DNA of 64,000 nt, from positions 310,001 through 374,000 of the forward strand of contig JBBPUQ010000005.1 of the NCBI GenBank assembly GCA_038501195.1, read 5' to 3'. The position numbers were made by a program, and so were the translations under genes. Below the pieces are notes generated by a model, which ran no database searches, was not told the DNA's origin, and saw only the letters and a program-made list of their open reading frames with translations. The DNA comes from Nemania diffusa. Lineage: Eukaryota; Ascomycota; Sordariomycetes; Xylariales; Xylariaceae. Position 1 is the first letter of the stretch. Each line of letters begins with the position of its first letter. Of this stretch, positions 21,630-33,507 are shown in pieces.

Positions 21630-21765
21630 GATTCATTCATAGCGTAGCGCAAGGAGTGAGGGTATACCGGCTATTTGGTTCTGTCGCAATTTCATCGTAC
21701 TGTCAAATATGATAGTTCAAGCCAACTCTCTCGGCGCCGAAACACCTCGACAATTCTTTTGTGAC
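21630..21765. repeat. Dispersed repeat copy B
   Basis: Same orientation as copy A at 18725: GATTCATTCATAGCGTAGCG, TATACCGGCTATTTGG and CGCAATTTCATC all align. Differences are mainly C/T and G/A transitions, as expected of old repeats, possibly RIP-affected. The two copies enclose the ankyrin remnant and the C2H2 gene. Confidence 0.75.
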
Positions 21766-21920
21766 AGGTACTCTTCTCTCCCTTAACCCTTGGGTATCCT
21801 AGATCTCCTCTTCATCACTTACCCCTCCTACTATGCTCCACCATCAGCGCAGTTTCAATTTTCGGGAAAGGGACCATGACAAGAGCAGAGCTCAAGCAAC
21901 GGCAGGTGCCGAAAGCCACC

Positions 21921-22956
21921 ATGAGCACCACAAATGACACGAGTCGGCCGGGGGCTCAAGCGCGAACCGTAACTTGGAAGCAGATTTCGGAATGGCAGCT
22001 CGACAATAAGTATATCCTCAGTGGCTATCGGCCAGAGAAGGCAAGCTACCTGGAGATCTTGACCAGCTTGACCTTCTTGCACAATGAGACCTGCAATGTG
22101 TACACTCATCTGATCGGGGCTCTCGCCCTACCACTTGTCGCAGGTACCTTCTTGCGTTACCTGGCTGAGCCTCGATTTCTCAATGTGTCGTCGATGGACT
22201 ACACTATCTTTGGAATCTACTTCTGGTGTGCCGAGATCTGCTTGGTCTTGAGCGTACTTTACCACCTCATGCAGCCCCATTCGCATGATGTAGAACAGTT
22301 CTGGCATGGAATGGATCTGCTCGGTATTGTCATTGTGACAGTGGGCACGTTCTCTTCCGGCATATACTATATCTTCTTCTGTGAAGCAAGCCTGCAAAAG
22401 CTGCACTGGGCCATTGTCAGTCTCCCCGACAAAATGTCATCACTAGGGTCAATCCCACGCACCCATACGCTGACCTGGATCCCAGATCTTAACCACGGGC
22501 ACAATCACCGGTGTGCTCATTTCAAACCCATCACTCAAGACACCGCGCTATCGGAATGTGAAGGCAGGCGCCTTCGTTGTTTTTGGCGCTTCATCATTCA
22601 TACCCCTACTGCATGGAGTTCAGCGATATGGGCTCGAATACATGCTCGAATACGCAGGAATGAAATGGTATCTCCTCGAGCTGACTTTCTATGGCACCGG
22701 AGTCGCCTTGTACGCGGTATGTCTGCCCTCTCACCCATCACCTCTGAGAGACAAGACCTCTGATAAACATCTATAGTTCCGGATTCCAGAGCGTTTGGCA
22801 CCTGGTAAATTTGATATCTGGGGAAGCTCACATCAAATCTTCCATGTGGCTATTTTATTCGCAATGTATACACACTTGACTGCTATGCTGCAAGGTTTTA
22901 CAAGCGCTTATACACTGGATATGTGCCAGCTTCGGGGCGTTAAAGGAGCGAGTTGA
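21921..22956 (+). CDS. PAQR / Izh family (adiponectin receptor-like) membrane protein
   Basis: Exons 21921-22415, 22486-22716, 22777-22956; 301 aa. Both introns are phase 0 with GT-AG ends (GTCAGT, GTATGT). The start at 21921 is chosen over the in-frame ATG at 21876 because it has a strong GCCACCATG context and matches the family N-terminus before TWKQISEWQLDN. Family marks: FLHNETCNVYTHLIGA before helix 1, the metal-site His in SVLYHLMQPHS, WHGMDLLGI, and SSHQIFHVAIL in the last third with the paired metal-site histidines. About seven hydrophobic segments are present. In yeast the Izh proteins are seven-helix membrane proteins tied to zinc and lipid homeostasis and probably act as ceramidases. 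Repeat copy B ends about 155 bp upstream of the start. Confidence 0.9.
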
Positions 22957-23903
22957 AGCTGAATGCGGATCGAATGTTGGGCTGCTCCTCTGGCTCTGCA
23001 TGAACAAGGGGCACACTGCTCTGTACGTCCGCATGGTTAACCTCGACTGTCTCTTATTTCGTAATAATATTAAGCTTCGTTGCTTCAACGTTGCTTATAC
23101 TATATTTATTACAAGGGAGGAGGTAGACTTAGACCCTTTTAAAATAAAAACGATTATTTATTGCGGTGCATTTACGGTTAAACACGTTCAACACATTCTG
23201 GAAGTTCTAACAGTTTTAAGGCCATTAAGGTTCTCTCTGCATAAAATAATGCATAAATGCACACGGAGCAAAGCCTGAGCAAAAGCGGCAAATGCGCTAA
23301 GCATTTTAGGATATGCGGTGTATTTATTTTAGTGCTCTTTTATTCGATGAGGGGGGTCTACTATTTTGATGCATATTCATATTCTAAGATCAACCACCTT
23401 GAAGAATGAGGATGACGATTACCTCTATAAGCTGTAGTGGTGATAAGGTTAACCTACCTACAAAGATACAGAGATAGGAAAATAGGGGGGGCCAAACTGC
23501 GCGAATATGAGATAGGTTCTAGAATTCTACGAGAGAAGTGGGTTGTGGGCTTTATCATTCCCGCACTCGGCGTTCCTAACATTCGCCCAACGAACGGCTG
23601 AAGACATTGGGCAACATATCATATTTCGTAGACACAATCTAGAAGAGGGAAAAATATTCTAGTGAAAAGCCTCTTAGGCCGTTTTGAGATCTGAAACTGA
23701 AGGTGAACTAAGAAAATCATTATCCACTTACATACCTAAGTTAAATAGACTCTCAACAGTATATGACGCTATCATCACATCATACTTAGAAATCCTAACT
23801 ATCACGACTAGGGAACATTACACGAACAGCTAGATAGCTACCTACCCACTCGTATAGCTTCACTTTGTCATACATACACTACCTCGATATAGACACGTAA
23901 TAC
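22957..23903. other. AT-rich intergenic region
   Basis: No intact gene. Just after the PAQR stop (22965-23060) the plus strand has a frame with MNKGHTALYVRMVN, faintly ankyrin-like (DxxGxTxL), then AT-rich sequence. From about 23850 it is the leader of the EFM6 gene. Confidence 0.45.
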
Positions 23904-25128
23904 ATGTCTAACCCAACAGATACCAAAGAGCCGCTCGCCACGGTGGCGGTGGTTCCGGTGATGCCGTCACCGCCATCGACATCACCAGACGCCTCAGACA
24001 CAGAAGGTGAGCTCTTCTCCCCGCTGACCCTCGCCGAGGACTTCACGCCCCTACCGGCGTACAAGGCGGCCGGGACTACGGAGACCGACTTCGACGGCTT
24101 GTTGCCGGCCGACAAGCCGCTACGGCTCCGCGAGGACCTCAAGAATGGATGTGGCGGCCAGCTTTGGCCTGCTGGCATGGCGCTTGCGGGATACATGTTG
24201 AGGTATCATGCGAAGAGCTTAGTGGGCAAGAGGATGTAAGTTCTCTTCTTCATGTTGAATTTCTCCCCACGTGTAATGGTTGGGTTGCCTGCCCCTTTCG
24301 ACTCCTCTCCATGAGATCACGGTAAGGCGAGCAGGTAGCGAGCCAGGTCTATATCATCCCACACACAATAAGCGCAGGGTTGAGCTAGAGTACTAGTATA
24401 CCTTTACGCTTCGACGCGTGGCGATTATGCTAACGAGAATTCAACATGCTATAGATTAGAACTAGGCGCAGGTGGTGGACTCGTCGGCCTCGCCGTCGCC
24501 CGCGGGTGTGATCTGGGAGACAACCCTGCTCCGCTGTGCATCACGGATCAGATGGAGATGTTCTCGCTCATGCGGCACAACATCGCGCTCAACGGGCTCG
24601 AGGGCAAGGTCGAGGCTACGTTGCTGAACTGGTGAGTACATATCACACATCTCTCCTCCAACCTCTCGTTGGCAGTTTCTTTCTCTTTTGGCGACGGTAC
24701 CTATACCACCGCCTTCGGAGATATACATCGTCTGCATCTCGGCATCTCCTCTTCACTTACACTATATTCCCCTACGTGCCCCCACTCGCTCTCGCCTTAT
24801 CTACCTTAAGTACTTACTAACAGCTCCCAGGGGCGAGCCGCTCCCCGCAGCCGTCGTCGCGAACCCCCCAGACGTGATCCTAGCAGCCGACTGCGTGTAC
24901 TTCGAGCCGGCCTTCCCGCTGCTGCAGGCCACGCTCGCGGACCTCCTCGTGCTGCAGCCCGGCGCCGTCGTCTACTTCTGCTTCATGAAGCGGCGGCGCG
25001 CCGACATGCAGTTCCTCAAGCAGATCCGCCGGCGCTTCCGCGTCGTCGAGATCGGGGACGACGGGGAGCGGGACGGCTGGAGACGGCAGGGGCTGTTCAT
25101 GTTTGCTATCTCGGCGAGGGGGGAGTGA
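23904..25128 (+). CDS. EFM6: Protein-lysine N-methyltransferase Efm6 (METTL21-like)
   Basis: Exons 23904-24235, 24455-24631, 24831-25128; 268 aa. Both introns are long for this window (219 and 199 nt), start GTAAGT and GTGAGT, and carry CTAAC branch sites. The fold is a seven-beta-strand SAM methyltransferase: GGQLWPAGMALAGY before motif I, LELGAGGGLVGLAVARG as the SAM-binding loop, ITDQMEMFSLMRHNIALN as the acidic post-I strand, and VILAADCVYFEPAFPLLQ as the post-II DxxY region. The last element shows this is the METTL21 protein-methyltransferase family rather than a small-molecule enzyme. Yeast Efm6 methylates Lys390 of elongation factor 1A. The Ser/Pro-rich first 45 aa are probably disordered. 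Confidence 0.88.
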
Positions 25129-28100
25129 GATGAGATGCGGGAGATGACGGTGGAGAGAGAGGTACACTGCGTCGTTAGATTTGTGCTGTGTACGGGTAAA
25201 GAGGATGCAAGGGAACGCAGACTGGAGGACTCCGATATGATCTGTCTCGTGCATTCATTCATTCGTTGCATGAGTACAGGAGGGGGGAAGTTGCACAGAG
25301 AGAAGGTTCCGGAGTCACAACGTGGGCATTATTTGTGGGAGAGGACATGGTCGCGGAGTACGGAGTCTGGTGTTTACTATCTAGATACGCATAGAGTGCA
25401 TGCATCGCTGGCATATGGCATATGGCATACATAGAGTTGGGGGGGAAGAGGCCTTGGCTGAACTTGCTGGCTAGAATATCGTAGCGTACCTAGGACTTAG
25501 ACATGCATCGCACACCGGTCGGCGGCGGCGGCGGCGGTACTAGATATAGAAAATAAAAATAAAAATTAGGATGAAATGAAAACTAGAAAATGAGGGGTTC
25601 GTTTTCTGTAGATGGCTGGCTCGCTTCTTGTCGGAATCATATTGAACTGATTTGATCAATTGATCGATCATATGGTCTACTACATGCGTACTTACATACA
25701 CAGCCCAAACCCCAGATCAGATCAGATCAATCGTGATCGATGTGAAGATGGGGGGTCACACAAGCATATTATAGGTAGTTGTATGTGTATTCACTTTATG
25801 AATGGATCTTGAGTTGGCCCGCGGAGGTATCTATATATGTATGTATACAGAATGTGTATGGAGAGACACTATGTACTGTATATATACACTATGTTCGCTT
25901 CACCGTTTACGCGCCCGTGCCCGTGCATTAGGAGGCACATAAGTAGGTAAGTCTGCCGAGAAAGGGTAGCATCGATTGCGACGGCATGTCATGCCATGCC
26001 ATGCCCACGTTCCCCCGAGTTCAATTCCGCAAGGGCAGATTCCTATTCCGTACACTACTACTTACTTACTTTACATATATAAGAACTTTAAGATCCGTCG
26101 GATAGCGACAGTTTGGAGGTCCTACCTAGCACTCCACGTTGGAGCCCTCTGGATCAATCCTGGTCCTTTTTCCTCTTTCATTTCCGGTCGTCCTACGCGG
26201 AGACCTAGGGACGGTTTCCTACGTACGTTAAGTAACGACGTAGGTATTCCCTTATACCCTATCTACAGAGTAATAGGTCCCGGCTGTTCAGTGTTGGCAA
26301 TTTCGCTAGTTTATAGTACTCTTTCATCGGTATATTTACAGGTCGGGCCTTTATGCTCGGGGTAAGTAAAGAAAAACCGGATCAGGAAACCAAAGGGATA
26401 CATAGATTGGAATAACAACTCTTCCTCTTCTTGGGCAGTAATAGGTAGGTAATGAGTTCCATGGTATAACGGCATCAAACCTAACGTCTACTCCTGGCCT
26501 GTAGGTTGTTTACTCCGGGTCGGATTCCGCACGTAGCGAACATCTGGGAGCAAGTGACCACCAAGAGTCAAGTGAGCGCTGTGTACACATAGCACCGCAG
26601 CCTTAGTCGGCGACGTGGCCGGCTCTCAAGTCTTTGTGACTGCCGATCCCGTTTGAAATTGACGGTAAAAGGAAAAAACGCCATCGGAGAGGCCAGAACT
26701 AGAGACCTTTGCACTAGCTATTCTCATTGGTACACTAGCAAGGAATTGTGAGGGATTTGACAAGTCACATTTTTTCTCTTACGTTTCCGGGAGGGGGGTT
26801 CTTGTTTTTCACTGCGGATTTCAAGGCCTGGACTACATACAATGAGAGCCAATGAGTGTAAGCTGTTTCAGCTCTGCCTTTTGGAGTCTGTTAAGGCCAG
26901 CAGAATGGGGAGTCAGAAGTACGCAGTAGTGTGAAGATTGGCGTCTGGCGGACTGGAAACAAGTGAGCCAGTAGAATTGAGTGAACGTGGGCATTCGAAT
27001 ATACCAACTGCTGTACTACTATGTATGTAGTCAGTTTACGCGGTAAATTTATCGTGTGTGTGTGGGTGCGTGGTCAGCTTTTGGGGCGTGTTGGGGCGGT
27101 GCTGCGCTGTTCAGAAAAAAAAAGTCCTGTTCTTCCCCGACCCCTGCATCGCTACCGGGGTAAATCATGTACTGTAGGTACTGTACCTGACACTAGGGCT
27201 CTGTAAGTACGCTACACTATGTACAACAGGTATGCCACGCACGGCCGAGGATCGCCCAGGAACGGGGAATATTGTAGGTACCTAAACTAGGTACTACCTA
27301 GTACCCAGTCTAGCCTGTTCTGGGGCCAAATGGCGAAGACCCCTGGCCAGGGGCCAAGACTTATCGGAAGTTAATTGGCCAGATTGGGCTGACAGGCGGA
27401 CAGGCGGATCGGTGCCTTGCATTAGCCCAGGTCCAAGAAAAATTAACGAGGGGGGCGGGAAGAAAGAGTGCAACCTGTTTTGCCGTGACCATCCGTTTCC
27501 TTTTTCTCTTTTCTCTGTCGCTGGGAAAAAGTTGCCCGGGAAGGATGGCATTCTTGTATTATTTTACTCATCTTATCCATTATATAAACAGGCTACATAA
27601 GTACACTAGAGATAATCAACAACCCGCCATTTTAGCTAGCTGTCCAGCTTTATATATGTGCACTACTATGTAGTAGTAATGTACCGGCCATCGCCGCATT
27701 GGGAATCAGGGGAGACAAAGGGATGCCACCTGTTTGTTCCTCAGTAGCATCATGTTAGGTAGGCACTTACTGTAGTAAACGACCAATGGCACTAGAAAAG
27801 AGGGGAGAACAGAACAGAGGAAGAAAAAGAAACAGAGGGACATTCTTACAATAGGCATAGTAACAGTAGGAGGGAGTTTACAGTGCTGTACAAGGTATTC
27901 AGTACCTGACCACTCTCTCTCTCTTGTTGCGCTGTACATTAGGTACACAGCAGGCCAGTCCCAGCTGGACTGAATTGTTTCAGCCCTAGGTACCTACTAT
28001 AAGCAGCCCACAATCATTGGCTGATGGCTGCCACAACTCGAGAAACGTGCTCAATGTACCCTATCACCCCATCATCGTCCTCACCTTGTTTTCTCTCTCT

Positions 28101-28826
28101 CTTCCAAGGTACCTACTCTCACTAGATGTCCCATGCTCTGGGGCTCCCTCCGTAGGCCATTGTGGCTTTGATTTTAGCGTAGGTATATAGACAGGCAGCT
28201 AAGACGTAAGTGGGTTGGTTAGTCCAGTCCTATGTACATCCACAGGGCACCCATCAGCCGTTCTTTTTTTTCTTCTCCCGCTGACAGGGCTACCTGCCTG
28301 CGTTAGGTACCTAGTGTAGGTACTGTACAGGATACCCGGACCGATATAGGTACTGCAGTGCAGGGTATACTGTGCTGTTGGTACCTCTTGTCATAAAGAG
28401 GGCCGGCCTTCCTTTAACTGGCATGCTCCCATCTCATCCTCCTCTCACCTCACCCACCCTTTTGCTTATCCATCCGTCCTCATACAGAGCTACATTCTTT
28501 CAACCTGAGCAGCGCTCACCATATACATTCATTTTCCTCGGACCAACGGCCTGCTCACCACGCTCATTCGTGAAACGAAATAAGAGACTAGGAACTAGAT
28601 TCGAATCCATACGGCAGCACACCCTCACTCGGAATTTGCCTGACCAAGATCAAGAAGACAACAACAGCAACAACAGCAATAGCGCATTCTGTCGTCCTTT
28701 CCGTGACCCTGTTTTAACCAAGATACCCCCTGGCTGGACCTGTCGCATTTGCTCCTCCAAGAAACCAAACAAATAACTAAAGCGTCAATACGACAATACG
28801 ACAAATCCACACGACCGCTAGACACC
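25129..28826. other. Long intergenic region rich in short repeats
   Basis: No gene could be supported across 3.7 kb. It has a (CGG)n tract at about 25519-25537, GATC-rich palindromes (GATCAATTGATC at 25654-25665; GATCAGATCAGATC near 25713), and many TAGGTACC elements near 27270, 27950 and 28310. An uninterrupted 129-codon plus frame (25976-26365) has no motif I know. From 28430 on the sequence is pyrimidine-rich, then CAACAG-rich near 28660, the leader of the next gene. Confidence 0.55.
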
Positions 28827-29708
28827 ATGAAGTCTGTATCTGTTGCCGCTGCCGCCGCCGTCCTGGCTGGCATGTCTATGGCCCAGCCCCATGGCCACCA
28901 CCACCAGCACCCAAAGCGTGAGCTTGTCACCGAATGGGAGACAGTCTGGGAGACGGTGACTGTGCTCGTGGACGAGAGCACCACCGAGACCATCTTCCCA
29001 GCGCACACCACCTCGGGGGCGCCAGGCGAGTTCTTCCAGCCGCCAGCTAGCACTACCACTACCACCTCCGCCATCTCCACCTCCACATCGGAGCCTCAGC
29101 CTGAGCCCACCATCGCCGAGGTCACCACCTCCACCCAGGCGCTGCCCACGACAACATCGACGCCCGCGCCCGCGCCCACAACCAGCACAACCTCCTCAGT
29201 AGCCCCGCCTCCCGCTCCTACCACCACTTCTACGCCTGCTCCCGCGCCTACAACCACGAGTGTCCAGGTCGCCACTACCGCAGCCTCCTCCAACACCGGT
29301 TCGTCTGGTTCTTCTGGCTACAACTATGCCGGTGCAGACGGCGCGTTCGGCAGCTCTAGCATGGACAGCGCCAAATACTCGGGTGACATCACCTATTACG
29401 CCCTTGGTCTCGGTGCCTGTGGATATGATGACTCTGGCCTAGATCTATCCCAACATATCGTCGCGCTTTCGCACGTCGATTGGTACAACCGAGGTTCTGG
29501 AACCAGCCTCGGCATTGACATGCCTAACCACCCTTGGTGCGACCAGACCATTACCATCACCGCCGGTGGCAAGTCTACTACCGCCCTGGTTCATGATATT
29601 TGCCCTGGCTGCGCTGAGGGTTCCATCGATGTCTCCGAGTCTGTCTTCGATGCCCTGTTTGGCGGTCTAGGAGCTGGTCGCGAGCCCGCCTCCTGGTCCT
29701 TCAACTAA
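28827..29708 (+). CDS. Secreted double-psi beta-barrel protein (RlpA/expansin-like)
   Basis: Intronless, 293 aa from the ATG at 28827. The frame is open further upstream, but only this ATG gives a clean signal peptide (MKSVSVAAAAAVLAGMSMAQ) and it has a CACC context. A His-rich stretch and KR (possible Kex2 site) follow, then ELVTEWETVWETVTV, common at the start of this fungal family. Residues about 65-165 are a Thr/Ser/Pro linker with near-repeats (STPAPAPTT), a likely O-glycosylated stalk. The C-terminal barrel has GDITYYALGLGACGYDDSGL, HPWCDQTITIT, LVHDICPGCAEGSIDVS and ends PASWSFN, with cysteines placed as in RlpA-like barrels. Related fungal proteins are extracellular or wall-bound, and some are allergens or are induced during plant interaction. 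Enzymatic activity is not expected. Confidence 0.88.
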   Translation: MKSVSVAAAAAVLAGMSMAQPHGHHHQHPKRELVTEWETVWETVTVLVDESTTETIFPAHTTSGAPGEFFQPPASTTTTTSAISTSTSEPQPEPTIAEVTTSTQALPTTTSTPAPAPTTSTTSSVAPPPAPTTTSTPAPAPTTTSVQVATTAASSNTGSSGSSGYNYAGADGAFGSSSMDSAKYSGDITYYALGLGACGYDDSGLDLSQHIVALSHVDWYNRGSGTSLGIDMPNHPWCDQTITITAGGKSTTALVHDICPGCAEGSIDVSESVFDALFGGLGAGREPASWSFN

Positions 29709-32700
29709 GCCAATTGGGCTCCGATCAGTCCTCCTTTACAGCGAAGAGCGACGCTTGGTCTGGTTGGGTTGAACCGTCTCGCTAATGATGACGATGTTTT
29801 TTTTCGTGTCCATATTGTGATGTATAGAAGCAAGCCAATCTAAACAAACATCATCTTATGAAATATTCCATTTCTTCGGATCGACAGAGATGCGTAAGCA
29901 CAAATCAATTGGCGTTAGGTTTTTGGACAGGATAGGTTCCGGTATAAAAAGTGAAAGAGAAACAGTGAACCTCAGGCGACTTTGGCGTATCTCAACCCCA
30001 ACTTGATTGGGTATCGAAACCTCGGGCTACGAGGACGTTGCGTTAGAGTTCAACGCTTGCGCAATGTAAAATCAAAAACTTAGCCTTTTTAGCACATGGT
30101 CTACACGTGTGTAGCCTGTTGCGAACCTTCTTTTCACCGGGCTGACAATCTCTAAGCTTGTTTGGACCCATTTTATGCCTGGGCAGATAAATAGATTTTC
30201 GATTCTTTGTATATATATTATCCAATCTTGTTGACATCTACATACTTACCTGGCTATCAGGCGAGTAGCTACACGTTTGTCAGTATGGGAAATCTAAATG
30301 AAAAAAAAAAAAATGAATCATATAAAAATATCTACTGATTGTTCTGGCATTGACGTATTGCTGATCGTCATATTACGCTTTTAACCCGGTAAGATGAATC
30401 TCCATTTAACTAGGTATGTAATGATGTGGTGGACACGTTTGTTCATCCCCATCAATATAGTTTCATATCCCTGGTATAGAAACATAAGCAAACAAATGAA
30501 TCCTCGTAACCGGAAACCCCTTGTTTAGATAGCGTGGCTGATGTTTATTTTATCTCACTTATGTAATCGAAAGCGCAAGTTAGAACGTTGATTTAAACAC
30601 AGCACACACACAACGCACACTCGCTAGGGTACACGATTAAGTATGTTGGTAATCAGAAGTGTAACCTCCATCTTCATCTACTACCTACAAAACGATCAAT
30701 TTGAGCCAGGGCGGTAGAATCAAGACAGAAAGAGTGCAACTAGAGTCCCCCTCTCTCCAAGCTTAAATCATTCCTCTATCATACACGTCATATGTAGTAT
30801 TAAGCTGAGCGTCAGGTACTATCAAAAGAGCCGTCGTTTGATTAGCAAGCTCACTATTGCGTGACGACCCATAGACCTTGCCTTGACTAGATTCGTGTAG
30901 TTTATGAAGGCATGGCCTGTTAAAGAACCCTGATATGGATCATCTACCCGTTGACGATCTGTGGGTCTCCTGCGAGGCTGTGCATATGCTCTCAGGGTCA
31001 AGCACAAGCTCGAAAGGACACTTCTTTTTATATATCTAATAGGTACCCGGCCTGCCCGGCATAGGCTCACATACATATATGGATGCCGTTTCCACCCTTA
31101 TTGAGAGCAATACCAGAAGGCCCGTGTCCGTAGCGTCGGTAGAAGCCCTATTCATTCGTTTAGGTCAATTTCTTTCAGGTTAAAGATAGTACTCATTCCG
31201 GTAGTTAGTTGTGCATAACCTGAAAGTCGCGTTTGTCTAACAGAGAAAGGTCTCTTCTTAAAGCTATTTACATATTAGGAGTTCCTCCTACTCAGATGTC
31301 TACATACTTGCCTGAAGGTACTAAGCTACCTACAGCCCATGCGAGCCGAAAACTAGATCTAGATGCAAAATGATGTTCTGCTTGAGCATTTAGCGTTACT
31401 TCATTATCAAGCTATCGAGCCAAGTATATACTGGTACTTTGACATCTATATAGTGATACATACCAGTGCTATTTGTAAAACAGAGCATAAAAGTACCTTT
31501 CAAACAGATTACACCTTGTATATTTGCTTAATCTATCAACTCTAAACTACGTACAGAGCTAGTGCATATCAGTATATTAATTCGTAGTATGGGTGAAAGA
31601 CACTGTTCTTCATAGCTGTAAGCCCTTTAGCAATACACGTAATCAGTTCGGCAAGTGATAATTATAAGCGAATTTTCCTAAAATTCAATAAGCCGTTAGG
31701 ACTAAATGCTCTCATTACAAGTTATAGGAGAAGTACTCTAGTGAGTACTAGTATTGCTACCTTCTTATTTCTAACGAATTCTGTCGCAAGTCTATTTGTT
31801 AGAATGTCACGGAATAGAACTGCAACGCTAAACCACGACACTACCTACAAAAGTAGAACGTTGTCAAGGTCGGGAACCTTGACCGTATGCAGCCACTTAT
31901 AGGCTCATAGATAGAACGAGAAATACAGTAAGTAATAGCCATATATTATCCGTAAGACTACTACTTACCAAGTCCAAAAATATCTCTAGATCCAGAACCT
32001 CAACTCGTTACAACGGTAATACATAACTTACCAGCAACTATAAAACCCAGGCCCTATGTAGTTGCTAACATTCCACTATTTATTTTTATACGCATGCTAC
32101 CATCCACTTAGTAAACTGAGCATAAAGGAAATAGATAGCAGTTAATCCCGCCATAGTGACACCCGATGTCTCGTTAGGACTTGGCATCGTTTTCTCATTC
32201 ACTTCTATTAACCTATATTACTATGTCTAGGAGTGACCTTATAAGGGGGAGAATCGCCTTGATGTCAATAACTTGCTCATAGGACTACTAAGAATCCCTA
32301 GATGATTCACAGCCCTGCCCAAGACCTGCTAGCTTTTTCACGGAGACGGCTTAGAGAAAGGAAGTACGTGGTCTTCCCGACCTGGATGTTCATGCCCTGT
32401 TAAGAAGGACTCTATTTGGCTACCTAGTTTGGCGGGAAATGTATACGACGCTCTACATAAATTTACGATACACAGATGACCGGCGTAGCGAGCCACCTAC
32501 AGGTTCTCCGGATATTATATCACAAGCACTTCGGTGAGGCCAAAGCGAACCAGACCAAGCCAAGCTCGTATCCTTGCTGAGGCAACTTCTTTACAAGTAA
32601 ACCTGACACAAGTGACATTATAACAGGGGGGAGGGATTTTTTCAGAGCTGCAGCACATCCGCTATGTAGTCTCGGGTATCATGGTTGCAGACAATGAGAA

Positions 32701-33507
32701 CATAACAGTTGTCTAAATCACGACGTATATTATCAAGGGGCTGACGAGGTCGACTATAATCATGGAAATATGCGTTTCCTACATTCATTTTCTATACTCA
32801 CTTTAACTCGAAATTGATGCAAGATTTTGTTGACTTCATCGACGTTAAAATAGTAGCGTTTGGCGGCGACGCCTCTCTGCGCATTCGTCGCCATGGTAGG
32901 GATATAACAAAATGCCTCGCTTACCTATCTTTGCTAACATTAGGACTAACTAAGAGTCAGAAGTTGAGTCCCCTTTAGATGAGAACCGTGCCGTCAAACC
33001 AGCCTATAATATGCCTATTATCTATGTCTGTATAGATTAAGCAACACTAACAGGACAGCATCTTCAATGCAATCCCAGTAGATCCTAGGAAGATTGGGCT
33101 GTGTAGGACAATAGAGTGGGCTTCATCACAAAATAGGCGATCTAACTATGGGTTACGACAAGGGACATAGCTATATATTGAAATGGAGTGCTGTGCTCGA
33201 GAGAGATAAATGATATAACCTTAAAATATGAGCGAAGCATTGCGTCCCTTCTACTGCATCCTCTAGTAACTCAGAGGTGTAGCTAGGTGGTATGGTATAT
33301 AAGTTAGATGAAATAGGGGGTTCACTACTGCCCTTAGGATTGACAAGTAATTCATCGTAAGGCGCCGTCGTAACCTCAACCTTCTAATATAACGAGTGCG
33401 CGTTGTATGCAGTTCCAGGGAGTCTTATTCCTTCTCAAGTATCGGGATGCTTTAACTAAGCAAAACACACAAACACACACACAGACATATATATATCTCA
33501 ATACACA
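29709..33507. other. AT-rich region with decayed coding traces
   Basis: No intact gene apart from the weak candidate at 32642. Minus-strand reading of 31850-31900 gives VKVPDLDNVLL between stops, reminiscent of the VLYVPDLxxNLLS stretch after the copia protease. Around 33100-33150 LDRLFCDEAHSIVL occurs between stops. A 65-codon frame without a start occupies about 33400-33200. I interpret the stretch as old transposon or gene debris, possibly RIP-mutated, but no family assignment is firm. Confidence 0.4.
32642..32894 (-). CDS. Possible small two-exon gene or gene remnant
   Basis: Minus strand 32894-32802 reads MATNAQRGVAAKRYYFNVDE..., begins with a good ATG context and ends at GTGAGT. An acceptor at 32741 leads in phase to 32740-32642, reading PLDNIRRDLDNCYVLIVC, then NHDTRDYIADVLQL and stop. 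The product would be 63 aa. The first exon has normal GC content in AT-rich surroundings and both exons look coded. I know no family for it, and it may be the leftover start of a longer gene. Confidence 0.25.

Larger units (their letters stand above)
21016..21920. other. Intergenic region between divergent C2H2 and PAQR genes
   Basis: Shared 5' region of the two divergent genes. It contains a perfect hairpin and repeat copy B (both listed) and a CT-rich leader just before the PAQR start. Confidence 0.6.

Noticed and set aside
25519..25537. CGG tract and other short tandem runs as regulatory elements or CRISPR
   Set aside because: They are ordinary microsatellites without spacers or symmetry; CRISPR arrays are not expected in a fungal nuclear genome.
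25976..26365. 129-codon plus frame as a gene
   Set aside because: No family, no splice context, and composition like the surrounding intergenic DNA. Kept only as a note in the intergenic entry.
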